Origin: Flavobacterium sediminilitoris
GTDB taxonomy: Bacteria; Bacteroidota; Bacteroidia; Flavobacteriales; Flavobacteriaceae
Length of the DNA stretch: 64,000 bases
Direction: 5' to 3'
NCBI RefSeq assembly: GCF_023008245.1
Contig: NZ_CP090145.1
Span: forward strand, 2,604,001 to 2,668,000
A program made the translations under genes and the position numbers. This document shows positions 38,575 to 47,638 of this stretch, in pieces. Below the pieces are notes generated by a model, which was not told the DNA's origin, made no database searches, and was given only the letters and a program-made list of their open reading frames with translations. How positions within the stretch are numbered: position 1 is the first letter of the stretch; each line of letters starts with the position of its first letter.

Positions 38575-38595
38575 AACCCTATTTTTTTAGGGGTT
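38575..38595. promoter_or_regulatory. dyad upstream of glnA3, possible operator
   Basis: AACCCTA-N6-TAGGGGTT is an inverted repeat with one bulged base. It sits 27 nt upstream of a TATATTTG -7 box (38622-38629), overlapping where regulators of a glutamine synthetase gene could act. Confidence 0.4.
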
Positions 38596-38669
38596 ACTTT
38601 TAAAATGTAATAAAAAATAAATATATTTGCATCGTAAAACAAGGGGTATAACTTTTAAAACACAACTTT

Positions 38670-40859
38670 ATGTCAACATTTCGTTTTAATGCATTAAAAG
38701 AAACAGCAGGTAGAAAACCAGTAGTTGTTGAAAAACTAGAAAAAAAATCTATCATTTTTGGAAGCAATGTTTTTAATGATAAATCAATGCGCCAATTTTT
38801 AACACCAGATGCTTATAAAGCAGTACAGAATGCAATTCAGTTAGGGACAAAAATTGATCGTAATATAGCGGAATATGTTGCAATGGGAATGAAAGAATGG
38901 GCATTAAATAAAGGAGTAACCCATTATACACACTGGTTTCAACCATTAACAGGGACAACAGCAGAAAAACACGATGCCTTTTTTGAAACCTCATTTGATG
39001 GCTCTGATCCAGTAGAAAAATTTGGAGGAAGTCAATTAGTACAACAAGAACCAGACGCATCTTCATTTCCAAATGGAGGAATTAGAAACACATTTGAAGC
39101 AAGAGGATACACAGCTTGGGATCCTACATCTCCAGCTTTTATATACGGAACCACTTTATGTATTCCTACAATCTTCGTTTCTTATACAGGAGAAGCATTA
39201 GATAATAAAACACCATTATTAAAAGCATTACAAGCTATCGATCATGCTGCAACCGAAGTAGCAAAATACTTTGACAAAAACGTAAAAAAAATTACACCAA
39301 CATTAGGTTGGGAACAGGAATATTTCCTAGTTGATAGAGCATTGGCAAACGCTAGACCAGATTTATTAGCTACAGGAAGAACACTTTTAGGACACACAGC
39401 GGCAAAAGGACAACAATTAGACGATCATTACTTTGGATCAATTCCTTCAAGAGTGCTAACATATATGCGAGATTTAGAAAACGAATGTATGCTATTAGGT
39501 ATTCCAGTAAAAACACGTCACAATGAAGTTGCGCCAAGTCAATTTGAATTAGCACCAATTTTTGAAGAAACAAACTTAGCGGTAGACCATAACTCTTTAT
39601 TAATGGATGTAATGCAAAAAGTAGCAGAACGTCACGATTATAAAGTACTATTTCATGAAAAACCATTTAAAGGAGTAAACGGATCAGGAAAACATAATAA
39701 CTGGTCACTAGCAACCGATACAGGAGTAAACCTATTATCACCAGGAAAAACTCCTATGAGTAACTTACAATTTCTAACATTCTTTATTAATACTATTAAA
39801 GCCGTTCATGATTACGAAGAACTAATGCGTGCATCAATTGCATCAGCAAGTAATGATCACCGTTTAGGAGCAAATGAAGCACCACCAGCAATTATTTCGG
39901 TATTCATCGGACAACAATTAACAAAAGTATTAGCAGAACTAGAAGGTGTAACAAAAGGAAAATTGTCACCAGAAGAAAAAACAGACTTAAAATTAAATGT
40001 AGTAGGAAAACTACCAGATGTCTTATTAGATAATACAGATAGAAACAGAACATCACCTTTTGCATTTACAGGAAATAAATTTGAATTTAGAGCAGTAGGA
40101 TCAACAGCGAATTGTGCTACTTCAATGACAACATTAAATGCAATTGTAGCAAAACAATTAAGAGACTTTAAAAAAGAAGTAGACACATTAATTGATACAA
40201 AAGAATTAAAGAAAGACGAAGCAATCTTTAATGTATTAAGAGAATATATAAAACAAACGAAAAATATCCTTTTTGAAGGAGATGGATATAGTGAAGCTTG
40301 GGAAAAAGAAGCTAAAAAACGTGGATTAAGCAACCATAAAACGACTCCAGAAGCATTAAAAGCTAAAGTTTCTAAAAAAGCAATTGAATTGTTTGAGGAA
40401 TTAGAAATAATGAACCATGTTGAGGTAGAAGCTCGCTACGAAATAGAATTAGAAGAATACACTAAAAAAATTCAAATTGAAGGAAGAGTTTTAGGAGATA
40501 TTGCTCGCAATCATGTAGTTCCAACAGCAATTCGTTACCAAAACACATTAATTGAAAACGTAAAAGGACTAAAAGAAATTTTCGGAAAAGAATTTGAAAA
40601 AATCGGAAAAGAACAAATCACTTTAATTAAAGAAATTTCAGAACACATTGAAGGAATTAATACAAAAGTAGAAGCAATGATAGAAGAGCGTAAGAAAGCA
40701 AATAATATTTCAGACGCAGTGAAAATGGCAGAAGCATATTGTAATAAGGTAAAACCATATTTTGAAGAAATTCGTTATCACGCAGACAAGTTAGAACTAC
40801 TTATTGATGACGAAATGTGGACTTTAGTAAAATACAGAGAATTATTATTTGTAAGATAA
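38670..40859 (+). CDS. glnA3: glutamine synthetase type III
   Basis: A 729-residue GSIII, the long form typical of Bacteroidota. Typical segments include FETSFDGSDPVEKFGGSQLVQ, GWEQEYFLVDR with a metal-binding Glu, VKTRHNEVAPSQFELAP, GSGKHNNWSLATD, SNDHRLGANEAPPAI and NRTSPFAFTGNKFEFRAVGS. It forms glutamine from glutamate, ammonia and ATP. GSIII is not adenylylated in the way of GSI, so control is probably transcriptional, consistent with the upstream dyad. A small GNAT gene follows after 6 nt. Confidence 0.96.
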   Translation: MSTFRFNALKETAGRKPVVVEKLEKKSIIFGSNVFNDKSMRQFLTPDAYKAVQNAIQLGTKIDRNIAEYVAMGMKEWALNKGVTHYTHWFQPLTGTTAEKHDAFFETSFDGSDPVEKFGGSQLVQQEPDASSFPNGGIRNTFEARGYTAWDPTSPAFIYGTTLCIPTIFVSYTGEALDNKTPLLKALQAIDHAATEVAKYFDKNVKKITPTLGWEQEYFLVDRALANARPDLLATGRTLLGHTAAKGQQLDDHYFGSIPSRVLTYMRDLENECMLLGIPVKTRHNEVAPSQFELAPIFEETNLAVDHNSLLMDVMQKVAERHDYKVLFHEKPFKGVNGSGKHNNWSLATDTGVNLLSPGKTPMSNLQFLTFFINTIKAVHDYEELMRASIASASNDHRLGANEAPPAIISVFIGQQLTKVLAELEGVTKGKLSPEEKTDLKLNVVGKLPDVLLDNTDRNRTSPFAFTGNKFEFRAVGSTANCATSMTTLNAIVAKQLRDFKKEVDTLIDTKELKKDEAIFNVLREYIKQTKNILFEGDGYSEAWEKEAKKRGLSNHKTTPEALKAKVSKKAIELFEELEIMNHVEVEARYEIELEEYTKKIQIEGRVLGDIARNHVVPTAIRYQNTLIENVKGLKEIFGKEFEKIGKEQITLIKEISEHIEGINTKVEAMIEERKKANNISDAVKMAEAYCNKVKPYFEEIRYHADKLELLIDDEMWTLVKYRELLFVR

Positions 40860-40865
40860 TAATAA

Positions 40866-41318
40866 ATGATTGAAATTGTAAGAACAGACTCTAAGAATAC
40901 TAATTTCATAGCATTAGTACAATTATTAGACGTGTATCTTGCTGAAAAAGACGGGGAAGAACATGATTTTTATGATCAGTTTAATAAAATAGACACAATA
41001 AATAATGTAATTGTCCTATTTGAAAACAACATAGCTGTTGCTTGCGGTGCAATAAAACCGTTTGATAAACAAACTATGGAAATAAAAAGAATGTTCACAA
41101 AAACAGAAGCAAGGAAAAAAGGATTTGCTAAAATGATTATTAATGAATTAGAAAAATGGGCTTTCGAATTATCTTATAATAAATGTATCTTAGAAACAGG
41201 AATAAGACAAATAGAAGCAATACAATTCTATCATAAAAACAATTATCAAGTAATTCCTAATTACGGACAATACAAAGGAATTGAAAACAGTATATGTTTT
41301 CAAAAAAAACTTAGATAG
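40866..41318 (+). CDS. GNAT family N-acetyltransferase
   Basis: A 150-residue single-domain acetyltransferase. The acetyl-CoA binding motif A is MFTKTEARKKGFAKMIINELEKWA (shown in part: RKKGFAKM), and LETGIRQIEAIQFYHKNNY follows as motif B. The pattern is of the small YjaB/PA4534-like group whose substrates are mostly unknown. It lies 6 nt behind glnA3 and should be cotranscribed with it. A clear terminator follows. No substrate can be named. Confidence 0.88.
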   Translation: MIEIVRTDSKNTNFIALVQLLDVYLAEKDGEEHDFYDQFNKIDTINNVIVLFENNIAVACGAIKPFDKQTMEIKRMFTKTEARKKGFAKMIINELEKWAFELSYNKCILETGIRQIEAIQFYHKNNYQVIPNYGQYKGIENSICFQKKLR

Positions 41319-41334
41319 TTCTTCAAAAAATATT

Positions 41335-41364
41335 AAAAACCTATTCATAACGAATAGGTTTTTA
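41335..41364 (+). terminator. terminator after glnA3-GNAT
   Basis: A 12-bp perfect stem AAAAACCTATTC / GAATAGGTTTTT with a 5-nt loop. Confidence 0.88.
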
Positions 41365-41381
41365 ACTTTTATAAAAATTCA

Positions 41382-41455
41382 GGGATTATAAATTCAAGTA
41401 ACACCAAAGAGCCTACCTCTATATTGATAATGTAACTATGCCTGATTGGAAATAA
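41382..41455 (+). pseudogene. possible decayed 3' end of a gene
   Basis: Between the terminator and the OmpA gene, two overlapping frames read GIINSSNTKEPTS and then, after a one-base shift, LYIDNVTMPDWK followed by TAA. This resembles the end of a beta-sandwich or carbohydrate-binding protein broken by a frameshift. It is too short to assign with assurance. Confidence 0.2.
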
Positions 41456-41580
41456 AAAATTAAAATCAATTAAAAACAAACGTGTATATTCTAAAAAATA
41501 ACCACGTTTTTTATATTTTTACACTTTAGCACACTTTTATATATAATTTAAAAGTTGTTACTTCGTAAAAAAATACAATT

Positions 41581-42408
41581 ATGAGAGTTCGCTTTTTAAT
41601 AATATTTATACTTCTTATTAATACACTTTTTGCACAAGAGCAATTTTCTGTATTTTTTGAAAGTGATAAGTATGATTTAACAACTCAAGAAGAAATAAAA
41701 CTAAAAGATTGGATTGCAAAAAATAAAACATCAAAAATTGTAGCTATAAACGGTTACACAGATGAAGTAGGATCTTCTAGTTATAATGATAGTTTAGCAC
41801 AAAAAAGAGTCAGTTTTATCCATAATTTTATAAAGAAAGAAGTTCAAATAAGAGAAGACTTTAAAACAAGAAGTTTTGGAGAAAAATTTGCCCATTCAGG
41901 AAATAAAGCAGAAAACAGAAAAGCTACTATTTATTATATTCTTGAAGAAGATCTGCATAAAGAAAACGAAATCCTAGGAATTGAAGAAAAAGAAATAGAT
42001 ACAGTTGCAATAGTTGTTGATGAAAATGCACCACTTCATGAAAAAGTAAAGCATGCAAAAGTAGGAGATAAAATAATTTTAAAAAACATCAATTTTTATC
42101 AAAATACATTTGCAATTACACAAGAGTCAAATGCAGCACTATATGATTTATTATTTGTAATGCAAAACAATCCAAGTTTAAAAATACAGATACAAGGACA
42201 TATTTGTTGTGTAGATGAAGACAGAAGGAACCTATCATTAGAAAGAGCCAAACAAGTAAGGCGATTTTTAGTTGTCAAAGGAGTATCACAACAAAGAATA
42301 TTAGTTACAGGATTTGGAGTCACTCAACCTATGTATCCAATTCCTGAAAAAAATGAAGAACAAGCAGCAGCAAATAGAAGAGTAGAAATAGAAATTATAA
42401 GAAAATAA
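41581..42408 (+). CDS. OmpA-family protein with two OmpA-like domains
   Basis: A 275-residue periplasmic or outer-membrane-associated protein with a signal peptide (RFLIIFILLINTLFA). The first OmpA-like domain (FSVFFESDKYDLT, INGYTDEVGSSSYNDSLAQKR) is partly degenerate. The second (LKIQIQGHICC, NLSLERAKQVRRFLVVKG, NRRVEIEI) is complete and ends the protein. These domains bind the peptidoglycan meso-diaminopimelate group. There is no beta-barrel. A lipoprotein gene follows after 2 nt. Confidence 0.85.
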   Translation: MRVRFLIIFILLINTLFAQEQFSVFFESDKYDLTTQEEIKLKDWIAKNKTSKIVAINGYTDEVGSSSYNDSLAQKRVSFIHNFIKKEVQIREDFKTRSFGEKFAHSGNKAENRKATIYYILEEDLHKENEILGIEEKEIDTVAIVVDENAPLHEKVKHAKVGDKIILKNINFYQNTFAITQESNAALYDLLFVMQNNPSLKIQIQGHICCVDEDRRNLSLERAKQVRRFLVVKGVSQQRILVTGFGVTQPMYPIPEKNEEQAAANRRVEIEIIRK

Positions 42409-42410
42409 TT

Positions 42411-42854
42411 ATGAAAAAAATATTTTGTATAACATTAATAAGCATACTTTTTTTAAGTTGTTCAGATAAATGTTTGGAAGGAAAACATCCAGTTCCAGCT
42501 ACTTTTTTTGTCGAAATTATAGATGAGACAACAAATGAAAATGTTTTTGAAAACGAAACATTTGCAGAAAGCGATATTAAAATAACAGATGTAATAGGAA
42601 ACGAAGTACCTTATAATTTTATTGAAGGAATTAACACAATTCAACTCTATCCTAAAACAACAATTAATGCTAATAATATTGATGTTAAGATTACGTTGAA
42701 TAATCAAACTACAATGCTAATAAAAGAAGTAAACTTAAAATATAATGTAGAATCTAAACAGGAAGAATGCTATACTTCATTTAGTTTCACTAATATTTTA
42801 TTTCCTGATAATGACTCAGAATTAGTTGGAGGAGTCTTTAAAGTAAAAATTTAA
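42411..42854 (+). CDS. hypothetical lipoprotein
   Basis: A 147-residue protein with a type II signal peptide (FCITLISILFLSC, lipobox Cys at about residue 17) and a beta-rich mature part. It is translated immediately after the OmpA-like gene and is probably its operon partner at the envelope. No known family was recognised. Two further cysteines (residue 21 and ECY near the C-terminus) could form a disulfide. Confidence 0.7.
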   Translation: MKKIFCITLISILFLSCSDKCLEGKHPVPATFFVEIIDETTNENVFENETFAESDIKITDVIGNEVPYNFIEGINTIQLYPKTTINANNIDVKITLNNQTTMLIKEVNLKYNVESKQEECYTSFSFTNILFPDNDSELVGGVFKVKI

Positions 42855-42955
42855 ACAGTTTTCTAATTTCAAATTTCTAAGTTTTGATTTAAAAAACTAT
42901 CTTTGCACAACAACTACAAACTGAAGAATTTCAGTTTAAAACAACACTACTTTCA

Positions 42956-44134
42956 ATGAGTTCTGAAACGAGCCAACGCTACAATCTTAGAGGAGTTTCT
43001 GCTTCTAAGGAAGATGTGCATAATGCCATCAAAAACATTGACAAAGGATTGTTCCCAAAAGCATTCTGTAAAATCATTCCTGATTACTTAACAAATGACG
43101 AGGATTACTGTATTATTATGCACGCAGATGGTGCTGGTACAAAATCAGCATTAGCGTACATGTATTGGAAAGAAACAGGTGATATTTCGGTTTGGAAAGG
43201 AATTGCGCAAGATGCATTAATCATGAATATTGACGATTTATTATGTGTAGGAGCAACAGATAATATTTTACTTTCTTCAACAATTGGAAGAAATAAAAGT
43301 GTTATTCCTGCGGAAGTTTTGTCAGCAATTATTAATGGAACAGAAGAATTAATCTCCGATTTAAAACAACATGGTGTAACTATTCATTCAACAGGAGGAG
43401 AAACAGCCGATGTAGGTGATTTAGTAAGAACAATAATTGTAGATTCTACCGTTACAGCAAGAATAAAACGTATCGATGTTATCGATAATGCAAACATTCA
43501 AGCAGGAGATGTAATTGTAGGTTTAGCCTCTTACGGACAAGCTACCTATGAAAAGGAATATAATGGAGGAATGGGAAGCAACGGATTAACCTCTGCTCGT
43601 CATGATGTATTTGCTAAATATTTAGCCGAAAAATATCCTGAAAGCTATGATGCATCTGTTCCTAATGAATTAGTATATTCGGGTCAAGCCCAATTAACCG
43701 ATGTAGTAGAAAATAGCCCAATCGATGCAGGAAAATTAGTATTGTCACCTACAAGAACCTATGCACCAGTAATTAAGAAAATTTTATCAAAATATAAATC
43801 AGATAAAATTCATGGAATGGTACATTGTAGTGGTGGAGCACAAACAAAAGTACTTCATTTTGTAGATAATGTTCATGTTATAAAAGATAATTTATTTCCT
43901 GTGCCACCATTGTTTAAGTTAATACAAGAACAATCGAAAACCAATTGGAAAGAAATGTATCAAGTATTCAATTGTGGTCATCGTATGGAAATTTATGTTC
44001 CTGCTAACATAGCAACTGACATCATTGAAATTTCTAAATCATTTAATATAGAAGCTCAAATTGTAGGAAGAGTTGAAGCTTCAAATGAGAAAAAATTGAC
44101 TATAAATAGTGAATACGGAACTTTTGAATACTAA
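42956..44134 (+). CDS. purM: AIR synthase-related protein (PurM-like)
   Basis: A 392-residue protein of the PurM/AIR synthase family in the longer Bacteroidota form. DYCIIMHADGAGTKSALAYMYW holds the ATP/phosphate binding segment (shown in parts: HADGAGTKS). Others are AQDALIMNIDDLLCVGA, THSTGGETADVGDL-type HSTGGETADVG, and FNCGHRMEIYV near the C-terminus. PurM closes formylglycinamidine ribotide to aminoimidazole ribotide in purine synthesis. Placement two genes from guaA fits purine metabolism. A TATCTTTG -7 box is at 42898-42905. Confidence 0.85.
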   Translation: MSSETSQRYNLRGVSASKEDVHNAIKNIDKGLFPKAFCKIIPDYLTNDEDYCIIMHADGAGTKSALAYMYWKETGDISVWKGIAQDALIMNIDDLLCVGATDNILLSSTIGRNKSVIPAEVLSAIINGTEELISDLKQHGVTIHSTGGETADVGDLVRTIIVDSTVTARIKRIDVIDNANIQAGDVIVGLASYGQATYEKEYNGGMGSNGLTSARHDVFAKYLAEKYPESYDASVPNELVYSGQAQLTDVVENSPIDAGKLVLSPTRTYAPVIKKILSKYKSDKIHGMVHCSGGAQTKVLHFVDNVHVIKDNLFPVPPLFKLIQEQSKTNWKEMYQVFNCGHRMEIYVPANIATDIIEISKSFNIEAQIVGRVEASNEKKLTINSEYGTFEY

Positions 44135-44172
44135 AAGAATTTCATGCTGAACTTGTTTCAGCATCTTTTTTA
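44131..44172 (+). terminator. terminator after the purM-like gene
   Basis: Stem ATGCTGAA / TTCAGCAT with a 5-nt loop, followed by CTTTTTTT. Confidence 0.75.
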
Positions 44173-44236
44173 ATATTCGAATGTATTTAAAAAAAAAACA
44201 ATAACAACTCAAAACTTTTAAAATAAAAGTACAACA

Positions 44237-45769
44237 ATGCAACACAACGTATTAATTTTAGATTTTGGTTCACAATACACGCAATTAATAGCGAGAAGAG
44301 TAAGAGAGCTAAATATTTTTTGTGAAATTTTTCCATATAATAATCCTCCAAAAGATTTATCAAGCTATAAAGCAGTAATCCTTTCAGGAAGCCCATTCTC
44401 TGTTCGTGCAGAAGATGCTCCTCATCCAGATTTGTCAGAAATTAGAGGTAAAAAACCATTATTGGCAGTTTGTTATGGTGCACAATATTTAGCCCATTTT
44501 TCAGGAGGAGAAGTAGCGCCTTCAAATATTCGTGAGTACGGAAGAGCAAATCTTTCTTATATTAAAGAAAATGAGGTGTTTTTAGAAGGTGTGTCGGCAG
44601 GAAGCCAAGTTTGGATGAGTCACTCAGATACTATTAAAGCGTTGCCAACAGGTGCTGTGCGTTTAGCAAGTACTAAAGATGTTGAAAATGCAGCTTATAA
44701 AATAGAAGGAGAAACTACTTATGCGATTCAGTTTCACCCAGAAGTATATCATTCAACAGACGGAAAACAAATGTTAGAAAACTTCTTAGTGAAAATTGCA
44801 GAAGTACCACAAACCTTTACACCAAATGCTTTTGTTGAGGAAATTGTTGCCGAAATGAAAGAAAAAATCGGTAATGATAAAGTAGTTCTAGGATTGTCTG
44901 GAGGAGTAGATTCTACTGTTGCAGCAGTTTTATTAAATAAAGCCATTGGTGAAAACCTATATTGCATATTTGTTAATAATGGACTTTTACGTAAAAACGA
45001 ATTCCAAAGTGTATTAGATCAATATAAAGGAATGGGATTAAACGTAAAAGGGGTTGATGCATCTAAACGTTTTTATGATGCTTTAGCAGGATTAGATGAT
45101 CCAGAAGCAAAACGTAAAGCAATTGGTAATGCTTTTATTGAAGTTTTTGATGATGAAGCTCATCAATTAACTGATGTTAAATTTTTAGGGCAAGGAACAA
45201 TATATCCTGATGTTATAGAATCAGTTTCAGCTACTGGCGGACCAAGTGCTACAATAAAATCACATCATAACGTAGGTGGTTTACCTGATTTTATGAAATT
45301 GAAAATCGTAGAACCATTGCGTATGTTGTTTAAAGATGAAGTACGTAGAGTAGGAGCAACTTTAGGAATTGATCCAGAATTATTAGGGCGTCATCCTTTC
45401 CCAGGTCCAGGTTTAGCAATTCGTATTTTAGGTGATATCACTCCAGAAAAAGTAGCTATCCTTCAAGAAGTAGATGCTATTTTTATAAACGGATTAAAAG
45501 AACATGGCTTATATGATAAAGTATGGCAAGCAGGAGCTATTTTACTTCCAGTAAATAGTGTTGGTGTAATGGGAGATGAGCGTACTTATGAAAAAGTAGT
45601 TGCACTTAGAGCGGTTGAATCTACAGATGGAATGACAGCAGACTGGGTACATTTACCATATGATTTCTTAATGAAAACTTCAAATGAAATTATTAATAAA
45701 GTAAAAGGCGTAAATAGAGTCGTTTACGATATCAGTTCAAAACCACCAGCAACTATTGAATGGGAATAA
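44237..45769 (+). CDS. guaA: GMP synthase (glutamine-hydrolysing)
   Basis: A 510-residue GuaA. The class I amidotransferase domain has Cys79 in [11 protein letters not shown] and QFHPEVYHS with the catalytic His/Glu. The ATP-pyrophosphatase domain has SGGVDST at residues 221-227. The C-terminal dimerisation part has [14 protein letters not shown] and [10 protein letters not shown]. It converts XMP to GMP. No purine riboswitch was recognised in the ~100 nt upstream. Transcription probably ends at a hairpin that also contains the next gene's promoter. Confidence 0.97.
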   Translation: MQHNVLILDFGSQYTQLIARRVRELNIFCEIFPYNNPPKDLSSYKAVILSGSPFSVRAEDAPHPDLSEIRGKKPLLAVCYGAQYLAHFSGGEVAPSNIREYGRANLSYIKENEVFLEGVSAGSQVWMSHSDTIKALPTGAVRLASTKDVENAAYKIEGETTYAIQFHPEVYHSTDGKQMLENFLVKIAEVPQTFTPNAFVEEIVAEMKEKIGNDKVVLGLSGGVDSTVAAVLLNKAIGENLYCIFVNNGLLRKNEFQSVLDQYKGMGLNVKGVDASKRFYDALAGLDDPEAKRKAIGNAFIEVFDDEAHQLTDVKFLGQGTIYPDVIESVSATGGPSATIKSHHNVGGLPDFMKLKIVEPLRMLFKDEVRRVGATLGIDPELLGRHPFPGPGLAIRILGDITPEKVAILQEVDAIFINGLKEHGLYDKVWQAGAILLPVNSVGVMGDERTYEKVVALRAVESTDGMTADWVHLPYDFLMKTSNEIINKVKGVNRVVYDISSKPPATIEWE

Positions 45770-45793
45770 GAATAATATTTAGTTGAAAAAACT

Positions 45794-45838
45794 TTGAAAA
45801 GTCATTACAATAAATAACTTTGTAATGACTTTCTTAAT
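45794..45838 (+). promoter_or_regulatory. promoter embedded in the guaA terminator hairpin
   Basis: TTG at 45794-45796, an 18-nt spacer and TAACTTTG at 45815-45822 form a near-ideal Bacteroidetes promoter. The same bases form a hairpin: AAGTCATTACA pairs with TGTAATGACTT, then TTCTTAATTTTT. The -7 box lies in the loop and right arm. Confidence 0.6.
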
Positions 45839-45863
45839 TTTTAAAACAAACAAACATTCATTC

Positions 45864-47570
45864 ATGAAATACATTTTAATTTTATTAGCATGCTCTAACC
45901 TCCTTTTTGCCCAAGAAATTAAAACAAATAACTACACAATACAACCTAAAGAAACATTGTATTCTATTTCAAAGAAATTTAATGTTTCAGTTGATGAAAT
46001 CAAAAAGATTAATACAGATCTTACAGATAATTCACTTAAAATAGGACAAGTAATTTTAATTCCAGAAAAACTTCAAAAAAAACAATCAAAATTAAATTCA
46101 AATAAGAATGAACACATTGTTCAATCACAAGAAACCCTATTTGGAATTGCTAGAAACTATAATGTATCTGTTCAAGACTTAGAAGATATAAACGAAGAGG
46201 TGTTAAAAGAAGGACTACGAACAGGGCAAAAAATAAAAATTCCTAACAAGAAAAAAACATTAGATGGAAAGCCAAGAATAATTACAAATGAAACAGTATT
46301 TCATAAAGTTATACTTGGTGAAACAAAATATTCAATTTCAAAAACCTATAAAATTTCTATAGAACAATTAGAAATACAAAATCCAGAAATTATAAACGGA
46401 CTTGTTGAAGGAACTATATTAGCAATCAATTCGTCGGGCATAAAACCTAAGAATGAACGTGAAGAATTAATGGTTGCATTAGCCGAAAAGCAAGCTATAA
46501 TTGAAAAGAGTAAAGCACAAAACTCTAAAATAGAAGATTTAGAAGATAAATTAATTGTGCAAAAAGAAATGAATCAAAAAATTATAAAATTGAATTCATT
46601 AGACGTTGATCTGAAAGAAATTGATGAATCAAAAGGGAATTCAGTTGAAAAACTAAAATTAATATTAGAATCAAATAAAAACGTTCAAGACATTCTATCA
46701 TCAAAATTAGATTCATTAGTAGTGAATATGTATAATGATTTAGATAATTTAAAAAAATCAAATATAGATGATGTAGATACTTATAAAAAGCTTCAAAAAG
46801 AATCTCAAGCCAATAGAATAGAAACAAATAAAATGATTGTTCAATTAAAAAGAGACTTAAATGAATCTAGAAAGAATTATGTCGATTTAATGAACAAAGT
46901 ACAACGAGTAAACGTACAACAAGAACAAGAATTAAAAAGACGTAACAAAAGTGTAAAACAAGCCGAAGCTGAACGTGAAGCTGAATTAGAACAAATAAGA
47001 AAGATACAAGAATTACACGCAAATAGTGATAAAACAAATGAATCTCTTTTCTTTAAAATGGAAAGATTAGAAAAAGAAAAAGAATATGAGATCACAAAAC
47101 GTATAGAAAAAGCAACATTTTACAGTGCTTCAGCTAGAGAATACGATGATAGACTTGCACTTCAAAAATTGATACGTTATCAAAATAAAATAAGACAAGA
47201 TAAAAAAATAATAGAAGTAGTTGAAGAACCAATGTTACTGGAAGATATTAGAATGGAAATTAAGAAGAGTAATTTTAATAAAGACAGAGTTCCAGCTATG
47301 GAAACCATTACAAATTTAAAAGATGAAGAAAATGGGTTTTATTTAGTATTGAAGATTACACAAGATACGGAGGAAAGAGATCGTTTTACAAGAGCATTGT
47401 CAGACGAAGGTGACCTAAAAACAAGCTTTTTCTATGACATCAATACTTTTTCATATTACATATATTCTCAAAAATTTAAAACATTTGAAGAAACTTTATA
47501 CACAATAAAAAAGAAAGAAAGTTTACCTTTGTACGCCCAAACTACAATTGTCGAATTAAAATTGGAATAG
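45864..47570 (+). CDS. secreted LysM protein with coiled coil and SPOR-like C-terminus
   Basis: Predicted 568 residues starting at the ATG of MKYILILLACSNLLFA, a good signal peptide. The frame extends 13 codons upstream to 45825, but that ATG lies only about 3 nt past the promoter -7 box. Three LysM domains are present: YTIQPKETLYSISKKFNVS, IVQSQETLFGIARNYNVS and HKVILGETKYSISKTYKIS. A long coiled coil follows (about residues 195-400), rich in E/K/Q. The last 80 residues are a SPOR-like alpha/beta module (FYLVLKITQDTEERDRFT). LysM binds peptidoglycan, so it acts in the periplasm. Confidence 0.83.
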   Translation: MKYILILLACSNLLFAQEIKTNNYTIQPKETLYSISKKFNVSVDEIKKINTDLTDNSLKIGQVILIPEKLQKKQSKLNSNKNEHIVQSQETLFGIARNYNVSVQDLEDINEEVLKEGLRTGQKIKIPNKKKTLDGKPRIITNETVFHKVILGETKYSISKTYKISIEQLEIQNPEIINGLVEGTILAINSSGIKPKNEREELMVALAEKQAIIEKSKAQNSKIEDLEDKLIVQKEMNQKIIKLNSLDVDLKEIDESKGNSVEKLKLILESNKNVQDILSSKLDSLVVNMYNDLDNLKKSNIDDVDTYKKLQKESQANRIETNKMIVQLKRDLNESRKNYVDLMNKVQRVNVQQEQELKRRNKSVKQAEAEREAELEQIRKIQELHANSDKTNESLFFKMERLEKEKEYEITKRIEKATFYSASAREYDDRLALQKLIRYQNKIRQDKKIIEVVEEPMLLEDIRMEIKKSNFNKDRVPAMETITNLKDEENGFYLVLKITQDTEERDRFTRALSDEGDLKTSFFYDINTFSYYIYSQKFKTFEETLYTIKKKESLPLYAQTTIVELKLE

Positions 47571-47638
47571 ATTTTGACAATTAAAATATAATAAAAAGTA
47601 AATAGACAAGTTATTTAATAAGATTAATAATTAAAATT

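Noticed and set aside
39857..40333. 158-residue open frame antisense to glnA3
   Set aside because: It lies wholly within a certain gene on the other strand. Its Ser/Phe-rich composition is that of a shadow frame of AT-rich coding sequence.
44135..44236. Purine riboswitch upstream of guaA
   Set aside because: The leader contains only the terminator hairpin of the previous gene and A/T-rich sequence; no three-way-junction pattern was seen.
45825..45863. 13-codon N-terminal extension of the first LysM protein
   Set aside because: The ATG lies directly after the promoter -7 box, and the signal peptide begins cleanly at the ATG at 45864.
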